This document shows, one piece after another, positions 50,438 through 57,739 of a stretch of 64,000 nt of DNA. Below the pieces are notes generated by a model. That model was not told the origin of the DNA. It did no database searches and saw nothing but the letters and a program-made list of their open reading frames with translations. The stretch covers positions 322,939 to 386,938 of the forward strand of contig JAXGIW010000002.1 in NCBI GenBank assembly GCA_040770625.1. The letters are read 5' to 3'. Made by a program: the position numbers and the translations under genes. Numbering within the stretch: position 1 is the stretch's first letter; each line of letters begins with the position of its first letter. Origin of the DNA: 58-81 sp012729145. GTDB lineage: Bacteria; Synergistota; Synergistia; Synergistales; Thermovirgaceae.

Positions 50438-51522
50438 GACGGCGTCACCTCTGACAGAGCCTCGGCAGGGATCTCGCCTCGGATGGAGATCACCGTAGTT
50501 CCCCAGGGCAGAAGCCTCGACTCCTTCCTCAGGAACTCCCCGAAGGGAAGGGCTACGGGAAGCTCTGCCCGGGCGAGCGCCTCCAAAGCCAGCCGCACCT
50601 GGGTGGGGCCCGACCCTACGGGGATTGATACGGGACCTGACATGCCGCATCGGGAGACGTTCGATACAAGCCCGAAGGGGATCCTCTTCCTGTCTGCCCA
50701 CACGGCCAGGGTAGCCGCTAGGGACAGGGCTTCCTCCATCGAGGGTCCGGGCGTGTCAAAGCTGTCCCCGTCCAGGGTTATGCATAGTCTCAGGTCCGCG
50801 GTGTGCTCCAGCACCTTGGCCAGGAGTTTCCCGTGACGGGCACTTGCCTTCCAGTGGATCCGGCCTGCTGGAGTGTCCGGTGTGTAGTCCCTCAGGCTCG
50901 ATACCCTGGTGGGGTCAGGCATGAAGGGCCTGTCGGAGCGGATATCGCCCATGAGGTAGTGCTGGGCAAGGTCGGGATCTTCAAAATCCAGGAGTGCGGG
51001 ATAGACAAGGATCTCCGTGGCACCCCCGAAGGTCCTCTCTCTGTTGAAGAGCCCCAGGATGTCCCTGGAGCTGATCTTTCCTGGAGGGACCTTGTAACAG
51101 CCACGCGAAATACCCCTGATCCGGAAGGTCGAAAGGTCCTCGCCGGACTTTCCCAAAAAGGTCACGGGCTGTCCGTCGGAAACTTCGTCAATGCCCCCAC
51201 GGGATGTCACCTCTAGCCCGTCGGGGAAGGGTTGCATTACCTCGATGGCGACGGGGAGCCATTTTCCGTTCCGGATAAAGACCGAAAGGGAAGCTTCGTC
51301 ACCAGGGAAAAGCCTTACCGGGTGCGCTTCGCGGCTTGTGACAAGCCTTCTCAGGCCGTAGTCTGCCCAGAGCCTGCAGCTGCCCAGGATCAGAAGAATG
51401 GCTATCAGGAAGGAGGCCGGAAGGTACAGCCCCCTGGCCAGAAGCAGTATAACGCCTGCCGCGGCAAAGACCCGAACTGAGGGGAAGGTATAAAGGGAAG
51501 TGAACCGCTGGAACTCTTCCAT
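50434..51522 (-). CDS. DUF58 domain protein
   Basis: 362 residues. Two N-terminal hydrophobic segments, then the DUF58 core: FGGATEILVYP, DRPFMPDPTRVSSLRDYTPDTPAGRIHWKASARHGKLLAKVLE, and a vWA-like LCITLDGDSF. DUF58 proteins are the usual partner of MoxR AAA ATPases. Three bases after the moxR stop. Confidence 0.9.
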   Translation of the reverse strand: MEEFQRFTSLYTFPSVRVFAAAGVILLLARGLYLPASFLIAILLILGSCRLWADYGLRRLVTSREAHPVRLFPGDEASLSVFIRNGKWLPVAIEVMQPFPDGLEVTSRGGIDEVSDGQPVTFLGKSGEDLSTFRIRGISRGCYKVPPGKISSRDILGLFNRERTFGGATEILVYPALLDFEDPDLAQHYLMGDIRSDRPFMPDPTRVSSLRDYTPDTPAGRIHWKASARHGKLLAKVLEHTADLRLCITLDGDSFDTPGPSMEEALSLAATLAVWADRKRIPFGLVSNVSRCGMSGPVSIPVGSGPTQVRLALEALARAELPVALPFGEFLRKESRLLPWGTTVISIRGEIPAEALSEVTPS

Positions 51523-51525
51523 GGA

Positions 51526-52467
51526 CTACTCCCAGTCATCTTCGATCGGGACGGGTACCCGGGAGAGGATCCCGGCCACAACGGCTCGACCCGTGTTCCC
51601 CCGGTAGCGCTCCTCACGGTGCAGAAGCAGGCGGTGGGGGAGTATGTAAGGGGCCAGGTACTTCACATCGTCGGGGATCACGTAGGACCTGCCCCGGATG
51701 AAAGCCAGTGCCTTCGAGGCCTTGAACAGGGCCAGGGAGCCTCTGGGGCTGGCGCCAAGTTCAACAGCAGAGTCCTCCCGCGAAACCCGGACAAGGCTGA
51801 TCATGTACGCCGTCAGCGACGGGTGCACGAAGATATTCGCTGCATCATCCTGCCAGGAGAGTATGTCCTCCCCGGATACCACGCTCTCGATCTCCGAAAG
51901 GGCGTTATTCTTGCCGTGGGTGAGGATGATCTCTTCTTCCTCGCCGGCGGTGGGGTACCCCATGTCGACTTTCAGGAGGAAGCGGTCCAGCTGGGCCTCG
52001 GGCAGTGGAAAGGTCCCCTCCATCTCGATGGGGTTCTGGGTGGCCATCACCATGAAGGGGGATGGCAAGGGGAAGGTCTGTCCGTCCACCGTCGCCTGCC
52101 GTTCCTCCATCGACTCCAGCAGGCTGGACTGGGTTCGCGGCACGGCCCTGTTGATCTCGTCCACGAGGAGGATGTTGGTCATTACCGGACCCGGGCGAAA
52201 GGTGAACTCACCGCCCCGTTTGTCGTAGGTGAAAAAGCCCGTCACGTCCGTGGGCATGAGGTCGGGTGTGCACTGCAGCCGCCGGAACTTCATGTGGCAC
52301 GATGCCGCGATAGCCCGGGCCATCAGCGTCTTGCCCACCCCCGGGACATCCTCGATCAGGATATGTCCCCCGGAGATGAGCCCCACCAGCATGAGATCCA
52401 GCACTTTCCCCTTGCCGATGACCACTTTCGACACGTTTTCCTTCAACTTCGACAACTGGTTCGACAT
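51526..52467 (-). CDS. moxR: MoxR-family AAA+ ATPase
   Basis: 313 residues from ATG 52467 (TGGAGG upstream). GHILIEDVPGVGKTLMARAIA is Walker A, NILLVDEINRAVPRTQSSLLESM Walker B, VMATQNPIEMEGTFPLPEAQLDRF sensor 1/arginine region. MoxR ATPases act as chaperones that assemble or activate partner complexes, here probably with the DUF58 and DUF4129 proteins of the same operon. Confidence 0.93.
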   Translation of the reverse strand: MSNQLSKLKENVSKVVIGKGKVLDLMLVGLISGGHILIEDVPGVGKTLMARAIAASCHMKFRRLQCTPDLMPTDVTGFFTYDKRGGEFTFRPGPVMTNILLVDEINRAVPRTQSSLLESMEERQATVDGQTFPLPSPFMVMATQNPIEMEGTFPLPEAQLDRFLLKVDMGYPTAGEEEEIILTHGKNNALSEIESVVSGEDILSWQDDAANIFVHPSLTAYMISLVRVSREDSAVELGASPRGSLALFKASKALAFIRGRSYVIPDDVKYLAPYILPHRLLLHREERYRGNTGRAVVAGILSRVPVPIEDDWE

Positions 52468-52603
52468 GGTAAAACCTCCAGTACAAATGAGCAAGAGAAG
52501 GTCTTTTCATCAAAATTACGTTCAATTTGCCCTTGATTATAACAATAGTATCCGGATCTGAACTTCCGTTCACCGTGGATGCTCTTCATCTATTGCTGAC
52601 AAT

Positions 52604-52737
52604 CTGAGGAATCTGCCAGACGGCGGATGAGGATCTGATCCCAAAACCATCTCACCGCAGACGAAGTAACCTATCCGGCGCACCGCCGGCGTAGGTCAGG
52701 ACGCAGACGAAGTGCCCGGAGCGGAGCGACAGGGTAG
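52604..52737. repeat. mosaic of intergenic repeats upstream of moxR
   Basis: The 340-base gap 52468-52809 holds no gene I can support. It contains CTGAGGAATCTGCC...CGGCGGATGAGGATCTGATCC, found again at 55986-56025, and AGTGCCCGGAGCGGAGCGACAGGGTA, a relative of the arm sequence of the 56-57.7 kb elements. Confidence 0.6.
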
Positions 52738-52799
52738 AAATGCAAGAGAGAGAAAACCATTCTTTGTGAGAACTAAAAAAGCCCTTGCCCTTGTTTTTC

Positions 52800-52895
52800 G
52801 CGTCACGAGTTACGGTTTACCTTTGAACTTTGAACCTGATAACTTTGAGCCGTTTTTGCCTTTCCGTTCACCGTTGACCGTTGACTGTTTACGCA
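52800..52895. repeat. TTTGAAC/ACCGTTG-type short-period repeats, partly coding
   Basis: CACGAGTTACGGTTTACC, then TTTGAACTTTGAACCTGATAACTTTGAGCC and GTTCACCGTTGACCGTTGAC. Similar strings occur at 54107-54140 and 54829-54866. Here they are read through in the minus frame as the C-terminal tail of the XRE antitoxin gene. Confidence 0.6.
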
Positions 52896-53265
52896 CTTGG
52901 TCCTTCAAGTCACGCGTCACCTTTTTCTTTGAACATTGAACTGGTTTTGCTTTCCCCATTCCGGGGTTTCGAGTTTGGAAACTGACCTTCAGCTCCTGGT
53001 CAAGGGCCGATGCAACTCTTCGTAGAAACCGTAAAGAAGGATTGTGTCTTCCCGACTCCAGCCTGCTGATATTACCCTGGCTGGTGCCTACCCTCAGGGC
53101 CAGATCTTCCTGTGATAGTCCTTTCTCGCGCCTGGCCCTGATCATCGATGCTATAAAGGCAAACTCCTCTTCAAGTTCGGCATATGCCGAAGCAGTTTCA
53201 GGGTCCTTCAATAGTTCTTTTTTGACTTCTTTCCAGGGAATTCCTTTTCTGATCATTTTTCGCAC
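52810..53265 (-). CDS. higA: XRE-family antitoxin (HigA-like)
   Basis: 151 residues. Helix-turn-helix in ARREKGLSQEDLALRVGTSQGNISRLESGRHNPSLRFLRRVASAL (about residues 43-87), preceded by a dimerisation region. The last 45 or so residues are Lys/Ser/Gly-rich and encoded by repeat DNA, so the ancestral protein probably ended soon after LKVSFQTR. Its start overlaps the toxin gene by 13 bases. Confidence 0.88.
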   Translation of the reverse strand: MRKMIRKGIPWKEVKKELLKDPETASAYAELEEEFAFIASMIRARREKGLSQEDLALRVGTSQGNISRLESGRHNPSLRFLRRVASALDQELKVSFQTRNPGMGKAKPVQCSKKKVTRDLKDQVRKQSTVNGERKGKNGSKLSGSKFKGKP

Positions 53266-53615
53266 CTCTTTAAAAAATCCAGTTTTCTGCTCAGGGCAAT
53301 TTCGAGTTCCTTTTTGGGTAGTTTTTCTGTTTTTTTGATAAAACCGTGAAGTAATACGAAAGATCCATCGTTAAATGTGAAATATAAAACACGAGAGGCA
53401 TCTCCGGAGAAGCTGATCCGCAATTCCCAAAGCCCTGAATATCTTTTAAGCCTGATACTGGCAGCATGAGGCCTTTGAAGCCCTGGTCCGAACTGTTCAA
53501 GGAGATCAATAACCCTCATGGCTTTGGCTCTATGTCCCGGTGAAAGTGATCTGAGAAAATCTGTTACCGGACTTGAACCATCGGGCTTTGTAAAGAAGAT
53601 GATATTCCAGGACAT
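53253..53615 (-). CDS. higB: HigB/RelE-type toxin
   Basis: 120 residues from ATG 53615. NIIFFTKPDGSSPVTDFLRSL, KRYSGLWELRISFSGDASRVLYFTFNDGSFVLLHGFIKKTEKLPKKELEIALSRKLDFL is the phage-derived Gp49/HigB pattern. Such toxins cut mRNA at the ribosome and are held off by the antitoxin encoded just downstream (toxin first, as in higBA). Confidence 0.92.
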   Translation of the reverse strand: MSWNIIFFTKPDGSSPVTDFLRSLSPGHRAKAMRVIDLLEQFGPGLQRPHAASIRLKRYSGLWELRISFSGDASRVLYFTFNDGSFVLLHGFIKKTEKLPKKELEIALSRKLDFLKRCEK

Positions 53616-53645
53616 AGGAGAGAAAACCTCCCTTTCGGTCAACTG

Positions 53646-53664
53646 ATTATATCATATATGATAT
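53646..53664 (-). promoter_or_regulatory. higBA promoter with 16-bp palindromic operator
   Basis: ATATCATATATGATAT (53649-53664) is a perfect palindrome; on the minus strand it overlaps a TATAAT -10 element (53651-53646) about 30 bases before the toxin ATG. The position suits repression by the toxin-antitoxin complex. Confidence 0.7.
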
Positions 53665-53665
53665 T

Positions 53666-54070
53666 TTCAGCAGTCTGGGATAAATTTGTCTATTGCTCTC
53701 TGAGGTCAGGGCAGCGAGAGGCCTGCACAGGTAATCCAACGAGGTACCTGGTCTGTGGTGAAAGTAACGGCCTTTGTTATTGTACTTCCCATCAGGATCT
53801 CCTCTGTGTCTCCTGCGGTGCAGCTAACGTCTGGATTTTGCCCTGGCTTCGGTATTTGATTTTTCATTACACCTCTTACATCTCACTTCTCACAAGGTGC
53901 CCCAAGCGCATAGTCCCGAGTCGATCCTCGAGGGACAGCGACAGGGCGGGCCCCTCGTTAATACGCCCCCCTCGCCAAATCACCCCTCTTGTTAAAGCAC
54001 CTCGGGACGCTGTCGGGACTACGTCCTTCAGCTTGCCTGGAGGGAGCGTCCTTCAGCTTGCCTGAAGGGT
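53666..54070. repeat. gene-free stretch with decayed repeats
   Basis: No gene can be supported between 53650 and 54229. It includes GGTGCCCCAAGCGCATAG and GACAGCGACAGGGCGGGC-like arm fragments (53895-53950) and a direct repeat CGTCCTTCAGCTTGCCTGGAGGG / CGTCCTTCAGCTTGCCTGAAGGG at about 54022-54069; a third copy lies at about 55026-55050. Confidence 0.55.
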
Positions 54071-54229
54071 ATGCCGTTTGGTTCTCTGATTTTCCAGTTC
54101 CGCGTCACGGTTTGTATTTGAACCTGATAACTTTGAACGGATTTTGCCTTTGTCCCTTACCCCATTGACCATTTTTGCCATTGAACTATAATGTCACGTG
54201 GGAAATTCCCACCAGGGTGGTGATAAGGA

Positions 54230-54475
54230 ATGTCTGCTATCTCTTTGAAAGTGGATGAAAAGGGCCGGGTAACACTGCCAAACAAACTCCGAAAGAACCT
54301 CGGCATCAAGCCGGGCGATACGCTTTTCCTGCAGGAACAGGTTGAATACTTTGTCCTGAAAAAAGCGGTGAACCCTTTTGATGCTCTTGCGTTAGATGCA
54401 TTAAGAGAGCATAACGAAGGCAAGGCCGTTGGCCTCAAGGATGTTGCATCTGAACTGGGGGTAGACCTTGAATAA
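54230..54475 (+). CDS. AbrB/MazE-type (SpoVT domain) antitoxin
   Basis: 81 residues. ISLKVDEKGRVTLPNKLRKNLGIKPGDTLFLQ is the swapped-hairpin AbrB DNA-binding domain (1-45), followed by a toxin-binding tail. The stop overlaps the following toxin remnant by eight bases, the usual layout of a toxin-antitoxin pair. Confidence 0.9.
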   Translation: MSAISLKVDEKGRVTLPNKLRKNLGIKPGDTLFLQEQVEYFVLKKAVNPFDALALDALREHNEGKAVGLKDVASELGVDLE

Positions 54476-54799
54476 GGACAAAGATCAGGAATATTCCATA
54501 GAATTTTCAACTGGTGCCCTAAAGGACCTTAAAGCCAAGGCCTGCAACCCCATCTTAACGAGATCTTTGAAGAGATCCAGGTTCTTGGAACAGAACCCCT
54601 TGCAGGTGATCTCCTTGAAGGCTCACTTGCGAAAGTCCGGTCCCTTCACTTTTCCCTAAAAGGCAGTGGTCAATGGCGCGCAGCCTACTATGTCATGACC
54701 GAAGAGAAGTTTTGCCTTATCCTCCTTGTTGCCACAAGAGAGAACTTTTACAAAAAGGCCAACTCAAGATACAGGTCCATCAAGAAATCCCTGAAATGA
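54468..54799 (+). pseudogene. frameshifted RelE-type toxin
   Basis: Frame one starts with the TTG/ATG-type overlap at 54468 (YSIEFSTGALKDLKAKA), then leaves register near 54541. Frame two continues the same protein as LQPHLNEIFEEIQVLGTEPLAGDLLEG, SLHFSLKGSGQWRAAYYVM and ATRENFYKKANSRYRSIKKSLK up to TGA at 54799. Joined, they give a RelE/ParE-like toxin of about 110 residues. The change fits loss of one base; no slippery site is visible, so a dead toxin is more likely than programmed frameshifting. Confidence 0.82.
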
Positions 54800-54819
54800 A
54801 AACAAACACCCTCGATGTT

Positions 54820-55065
54820 TAGATTCCCGAGTCACGAGTTCCCTTTGAACTTTATAACTTTGAACCGGTTTCTTCAATGTCTTTTCTACCCCTTCCTGTC
54901 GCCTGGTTTAGCGCCCCGTAGGCCGAAGGCCGGAGTCCCCTCGTTGGATCTCCTCGGGACAGGGTGCCCCGAGCGAAGCGAAAGGGTAGGCTTCGCGCTG
55001 CCCCGAGCCGCGGCCTCACGCGGCGAAAGGGCGCGTCCTTCAGCTTGCCTGGAGGGTATGCCGCC
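54820..55065. repeat. gene-free repeat stretch before the radical SAM gene
   Basis: Contains GAGTCACGAGTT, CTTTGAACTTTATAACTTTGAACCGG, GGGTGCCCCGAGCGAAGCGAAAGGGTA and GCGTCCTTCAGCTTGCCTGGAGGGTATGCCG, each with relatives elsewhere in 52.6-57.7 kb. I see no gene in 54800-55106. Confidence 0.55.
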
Positions 55066-55106
55066 TGTCGCCTTTGTTTATCAAGCCCAAGGTTTATACT
55101 TTAACC

Positions 55107-55937
55107 ATGTATAAAGACGACACCATCTATTACCCCCAGGACGAAATGAACACCTGCCTGCTCCCGGTCACGTCAGGGTGCTCCTGGAACAGGTGCGCAT
55201 TCTGTTCCATGTACAAGGACATCAGGTACGCCGAGGTTCCCTTTCCCGACATAGAGGCGGAACTTCGAAGCGGCTACACCTATACCGAAAAGATCTTCCT
55301 CACCGGCGCGGACCCCATGTCCATAGGGTACGAAAAAATGAAGCAGATCCTCGAAGCAGTACGCAATCACCTCCCATATTGTGCCCGGGTCGCCTCTTAT
55401 GCCTCCATAAGGTCCATCTCCGGTTACACCGTTGATGAGCTCTCCACCCTGCATGACGCGGGGCTCAGGCTGCTCTACATAGGCTTCGAGACCGGCAGGG
55501 ACGATGTCCTGCAAATCATGAGAAAGGGGCATTCGGTGGCACAGGCCGTCGAACAGGCCCATAAACTCAACAAGGCCAAGGTGCCTTTCAACACTGTCGT
55601 CATGTACGGCATCGCAGGGGAGGGTGAGTCGGAGAAGAACGCCGTGGCTACGGCGGATATGGTGAACCGGTTCCAGACCGATAGGATCATTACCATGAGC
55701 CTTGTTGTCTTTTTCGGCACTGAACTGGACGGCATGGTGAAAAGGGGCGAGTTCACCCCGGCAGGCCCGAAGGAACGCCTGGTCGAGATCAGGACACTGC
55801 TGGAGAACCTTGACCCTCAGCAGCCCACGCTATTCGACACCACCCACCCCACGAACATGATCAAGATCCAGGGCACCCTGCCCCGGGACAAAGAAAGATT
55901 GATCATGGAAGTAACCCGGTACCTTGAATTGGCGTAA
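55107..55937 (+). CDS. radical SAM protein
   Basis: About 276 residues. Iron-sulfur motif GCSWNRCAFC (C25, C30, C33), the CxxxxCxxC variant seen in a known group of radical SAM proteins, followed by KIFLTGADPMSIGYEKM and LRLLYIGFETGRDDVLQIMRKG (HemN/Elp3-like barrel). Substrate unknown. ATG 55107 is used; the frame is open back to 55074 but that start lies in repeat DNA. Confidence 0.88.
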   Translation: MYKDDTIYYPQDEMNTCLLPVTSGCSWNRCAFCSMYKDIRYAEVPFPDIEAELRSGYTYTEKIFLTGADPMSIGYEKMKQILEAVRNHLPYCARVASYASIRSISGYTVDELSTLHDAGLRLLYIGFETGRDDVLQIMRKGHSVAQAVEQAHKLNKAKVPFNTVVMYGIAGEGESEKNAVATADMVNRFQTDRIITMSLVVFFGTELDGMVKRGEFTPAGPKERLVEIRTLLENLDPQQPTLFDTTHPTNMIKIQGTLPRDKERLIMEVTRYLELA

Positions 55938-55985
55938 GGTTTCTCGTCCAGCATTCCCCTTCAAGCACTTGTGCCTGCTTGTCAT

Positions 55986-56025
55986 CCTGAGGAGTCCGCC
56001 AGCCGGCGGATGAGGATCTGATCCT
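55986..56025. repeat. dispersed intergenic repeat (second copy of 52604 element)
   Basis: CCTGAGGAGTCCGCC...CGGCGGATGAGGATCTGATCC, nearly the same as 52604-52641. Confidence 0.6.
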
Positions 56026-56045
56026 GGGACTTTTCACCGCAGGGG

Positions 56046-56193
56046 ACGCAGACGAGTGCCCCAAGCAAAGCGATAGGGTATGACACAGATGATCACAGAT
56101 GGGTTCTAACAAATCGACAGGACTTATCTGCGTCAATCTGCGTAATACCCTACGCTTGCAGTATGCAGGCTAGGGCACTTGGTCTGCGGATAC
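56046..56193. repeat. nested inverted-repeat element, copy A (long form)
   Basis: Starts CGCAGACGAGTGCCCCAAGC, contains ACAGATGGGTTCTAAC in the middle and ends CTAGGGCACTTGGTCTGCGGATA. Outer and inner parts are arranged as inverted repeats (see copy B for the cleanest example). Confidence 0.8.
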
Positions 56194-56248
56194 CATGTTC
56201 TTGTTTTGGTTCCTTGACCCGAGCATCAAGACAGACCGGGACTACTAT

Positions 56249-56399
56249 TATCCACAGACGAGTGCCCCAAGCAAAGCGACAGGGCATATCACAGATGGCC
56301 ACAGATGGGTTCTAACAAATAAACAGGTCTTATCTGCGGAAATCTGTGTTCATACCCTACGCCTGCAGCATGCCGGCTAGGGCACCTTGTCTGCGGATA
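56249..56399. repeat. nested inverted-repeat element, copy B (long form)
   Basis: Best-preserved copy, about 150 bases. Ends TATCCACAGACGAGTGCCC and GGGCACCTTGTCTGCGGATA are inverted to each other. Inside lie AGGGCATAT and ATACCCT arms, and a core running from CACAGATGG to ATCTGTG. The right arm also forms its own hairpin, CCCTA...GCC/GGC...TAGGG. Confidence 0.85.
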
Positions 56400-56448
56400 C
56401 CATGCTTTTTAAATTTTTACACCGACAAAAGAACAATCAAAATCCATA

Positions 56449-56535
56449 TATCCACAGATGGCACAGATGGCCACAGATCGGTTTTTTTAAAAAAATTAAG
56501 CTCTTATCTGTGTCAATCTGCGTAATCTGCGGATA
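56449..56535. repeat. inverted-repeat element, copy C (short form)
   Basis: TATCCACAGATGGCACAGATGG at the left and ATCTGTGTCAATCTGCGTAATCTGCGGATA at the right, without the GTGCCC/GGGCAC arms. About 50 bases upstream of the GxxExxY gene. Confidence 0.8.
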
Positions 56536-56582
56536 AATCAAATTGGCTAACCTATCTTTTCCGAAAGGAGATTGTCACTTCA

Positions 56583-57074
56583 ATGGACTCACTTGAAAAA
56601 CCAAAACGAGGAACCCAACCTACCTATTTCAGAAAGGATGTGAGCCTGAAAAAATACATTTCAGAAAATCTGCCTAACTCCTGCAAAAAAGACAAATCAG
56701 AAAATACAGATCCGGAAACCTATAAGATTCTGGGTGCGGCAATGTCAGTTCATAATGAATTGGGCCATGGGTTTCTTGAGGCTGTCTACCAGGACGCACT
56801 TGAAGTTGAATTGAATAAACAGAATATCCCTTTTGAACGTGAGAAGGAATTCCCAGTCTATTACAAAGGCTTACTTCTAAACGCACACTATAAGGCTGAT
56901 TTCGTTTGTTTTGGATCTGTTGTGGTGGAGTTGAAAGCCCTGCACAACTTATCTGGAAATGAGGAAGCCCAGGTACTCAACTACCTTAAGGCATCTGGCA
57001 TGGGTAAGGGCTTGCTCATAAATTTTGGCACAAGGCAGTTACAATACAAAAGATTTGTAGCTAATAAACGATAA
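56583..57074 (+). CDS. GxxExxY protein (PDDEXK_3-type)
   Basis: 163 residues. The name motif is G63-F-L-E66-A-V-Y69, then YKADFVCFGSVVVELKAL gives the D...E-x-K nuclease-like core and NYLKASGMGKGLLINFG the family end. Function is unknown; a nuclease fold is predicted. Base composition is clearly more AT-rich than the 1-52 kb genes, and it is enclosed by repeat elements, suggesting acquisition. Confidence 0.9.
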   Translation: MDSLEKPKRGTQPTYFRKDVSLKKYISENLPNSCKKDKSENTDPETYKILGAAMSVHNELGHGFLEAVYQDALEVELNKQNIPFEREKEFPVYYKGLLLNAHYKADFVCFGSVVVELKALHNLSGNEEAQVLNYLKASGMGKGLLINFGTRQLQYKRFVANKR

Positions 57075-57084
57075 CTGATAACAT

Positions 57085-57187
57085 TATCCACAGATGGGTT
57101 CTAACGGAAAACATCTTTTTATATGTGCAAATCTGTGTAATACCCTACGCCGGCAGCGTGCCGGCTAGGGCACCTTACCTGCGGATA
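57085..57187. repeat. nested inverted-repeat element, copy D (left arm lost)
   Basis: TATCCACAGATGGGTTCTAAC on the left; the right arm TACCCTACGCCGGCAGCGTGCC...GGGCACC is present, but the GTGCCCC arm is missing. Confidence 0.75.
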
Positions 57188-57240
57188 AAGCAATCTGGTT
57201 CAGGGCTCTACTCAAAGCAAAGAAAAACCAGGATCGTTTT

Positions 57241-57381
57241 TATCCACAGACGAGTGCCCCAAGCAAAGCGACAGGGTATAGTCACAGATGGGTTCTATCA
57301 AATAAACAGGACTTATCTGCGGAAATCTCAGTAATACCCTACGCCTGCAGCATGCCGGCTAGGGCACCTTGTCTGCGGATA
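57241..57381. repeat. nested inverted-repeat element, copy E (long form)
   Basis: Same structure as copy B, from TATCCACAGACGAGTGCCCC to GGGCACCTTGTCTGCGGATA. Confidence 0.82.
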
Positions 57382-57585
57382 ACATCTTCATGTTTGTGTT
57401 TTTTGCAACCAGAATATCGAAACAACCAAACCCATCATCCACAGATGGCACAGATGGTCACAGATAGGTTCTAACAAATCGACAGGTTTTTATCTGCGAA
57501 AATCTGTGTAATCTGCGGATAACATCTTCATGTTTGTGTTTTTTGCAACCAGAATATCGAAACAACCAAACCCATCATCCACAGA
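57372..57585 (+). repeat. 140-base tandem duplication
   Basis: A 74-base block beginning TCTGCGGATAACATCTTCAT is identical at 57372-57445 and 57512-57585 (offset 140). Between them lies the short-form element copy F (57436-57521). The perfect identity points to a recent duplication. Confidence 0.88.
57436..57521. repeat. inverted-repeat element, copy F (short form)
   Basis: ATCCACAGATGGCACAGATGG to ATCTGTGTAATCTGCGGATA; almost the same as copy C. Confidence 0.8.
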
Positions 57586-57690
57586 CGAGTGCCCCAAGCA
57601 AAGTGACAGGGTATGGCACAGATGGACACAGATGGGTTCTTTTGTAATAAAACAAACAAGGTTTTATCAGTGGAAATCTGAGTGGTCTAC
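57576..57690. repeat. nested inverted-repeat element, copy G (degenerate right side)
   Basis: ATCCACAGACGAGTGCCCC on the left, ATGGGTTCT in the middle, and a worn right end AAATCTGAGTGGTCTACGGAT. It lies just before the methyltransferase-HNH gene, so its transcript leader may include this copy. Confidence 0.7.
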
Positions 57691-57739
57691 GGATATGCGC
57701 AGTGTTTTTCAAAAATCTGAAGAAACAGAGGATTCAGGG

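Noticed and set aside
52712..52939. 75-codon plus-strand frame upstream of moxR/higA
   Set aside because: Made of intergenic repeat sequence and antisense to the antitoxin tail; no ribosome site.
54468..54799. Programmed frameshift in the RelE-type toxin
   Set aside because: No slippery heptamer or downstream stimulatory structure near 54541; simple one-base loss explains it.
56046..57690. Repeat field considered as a CRISPR array
   Set aside because: Repeats are long, palindromic, unequal in form and irregularly spaced, and there are no cas genes.
57530..57739. 70-codon N-terminal extension of the methyltransferase-HNH gene
   Set aside because: It is encoded by repeat copy G and the tandem duplication; a better start with ribosome site is at 57740.
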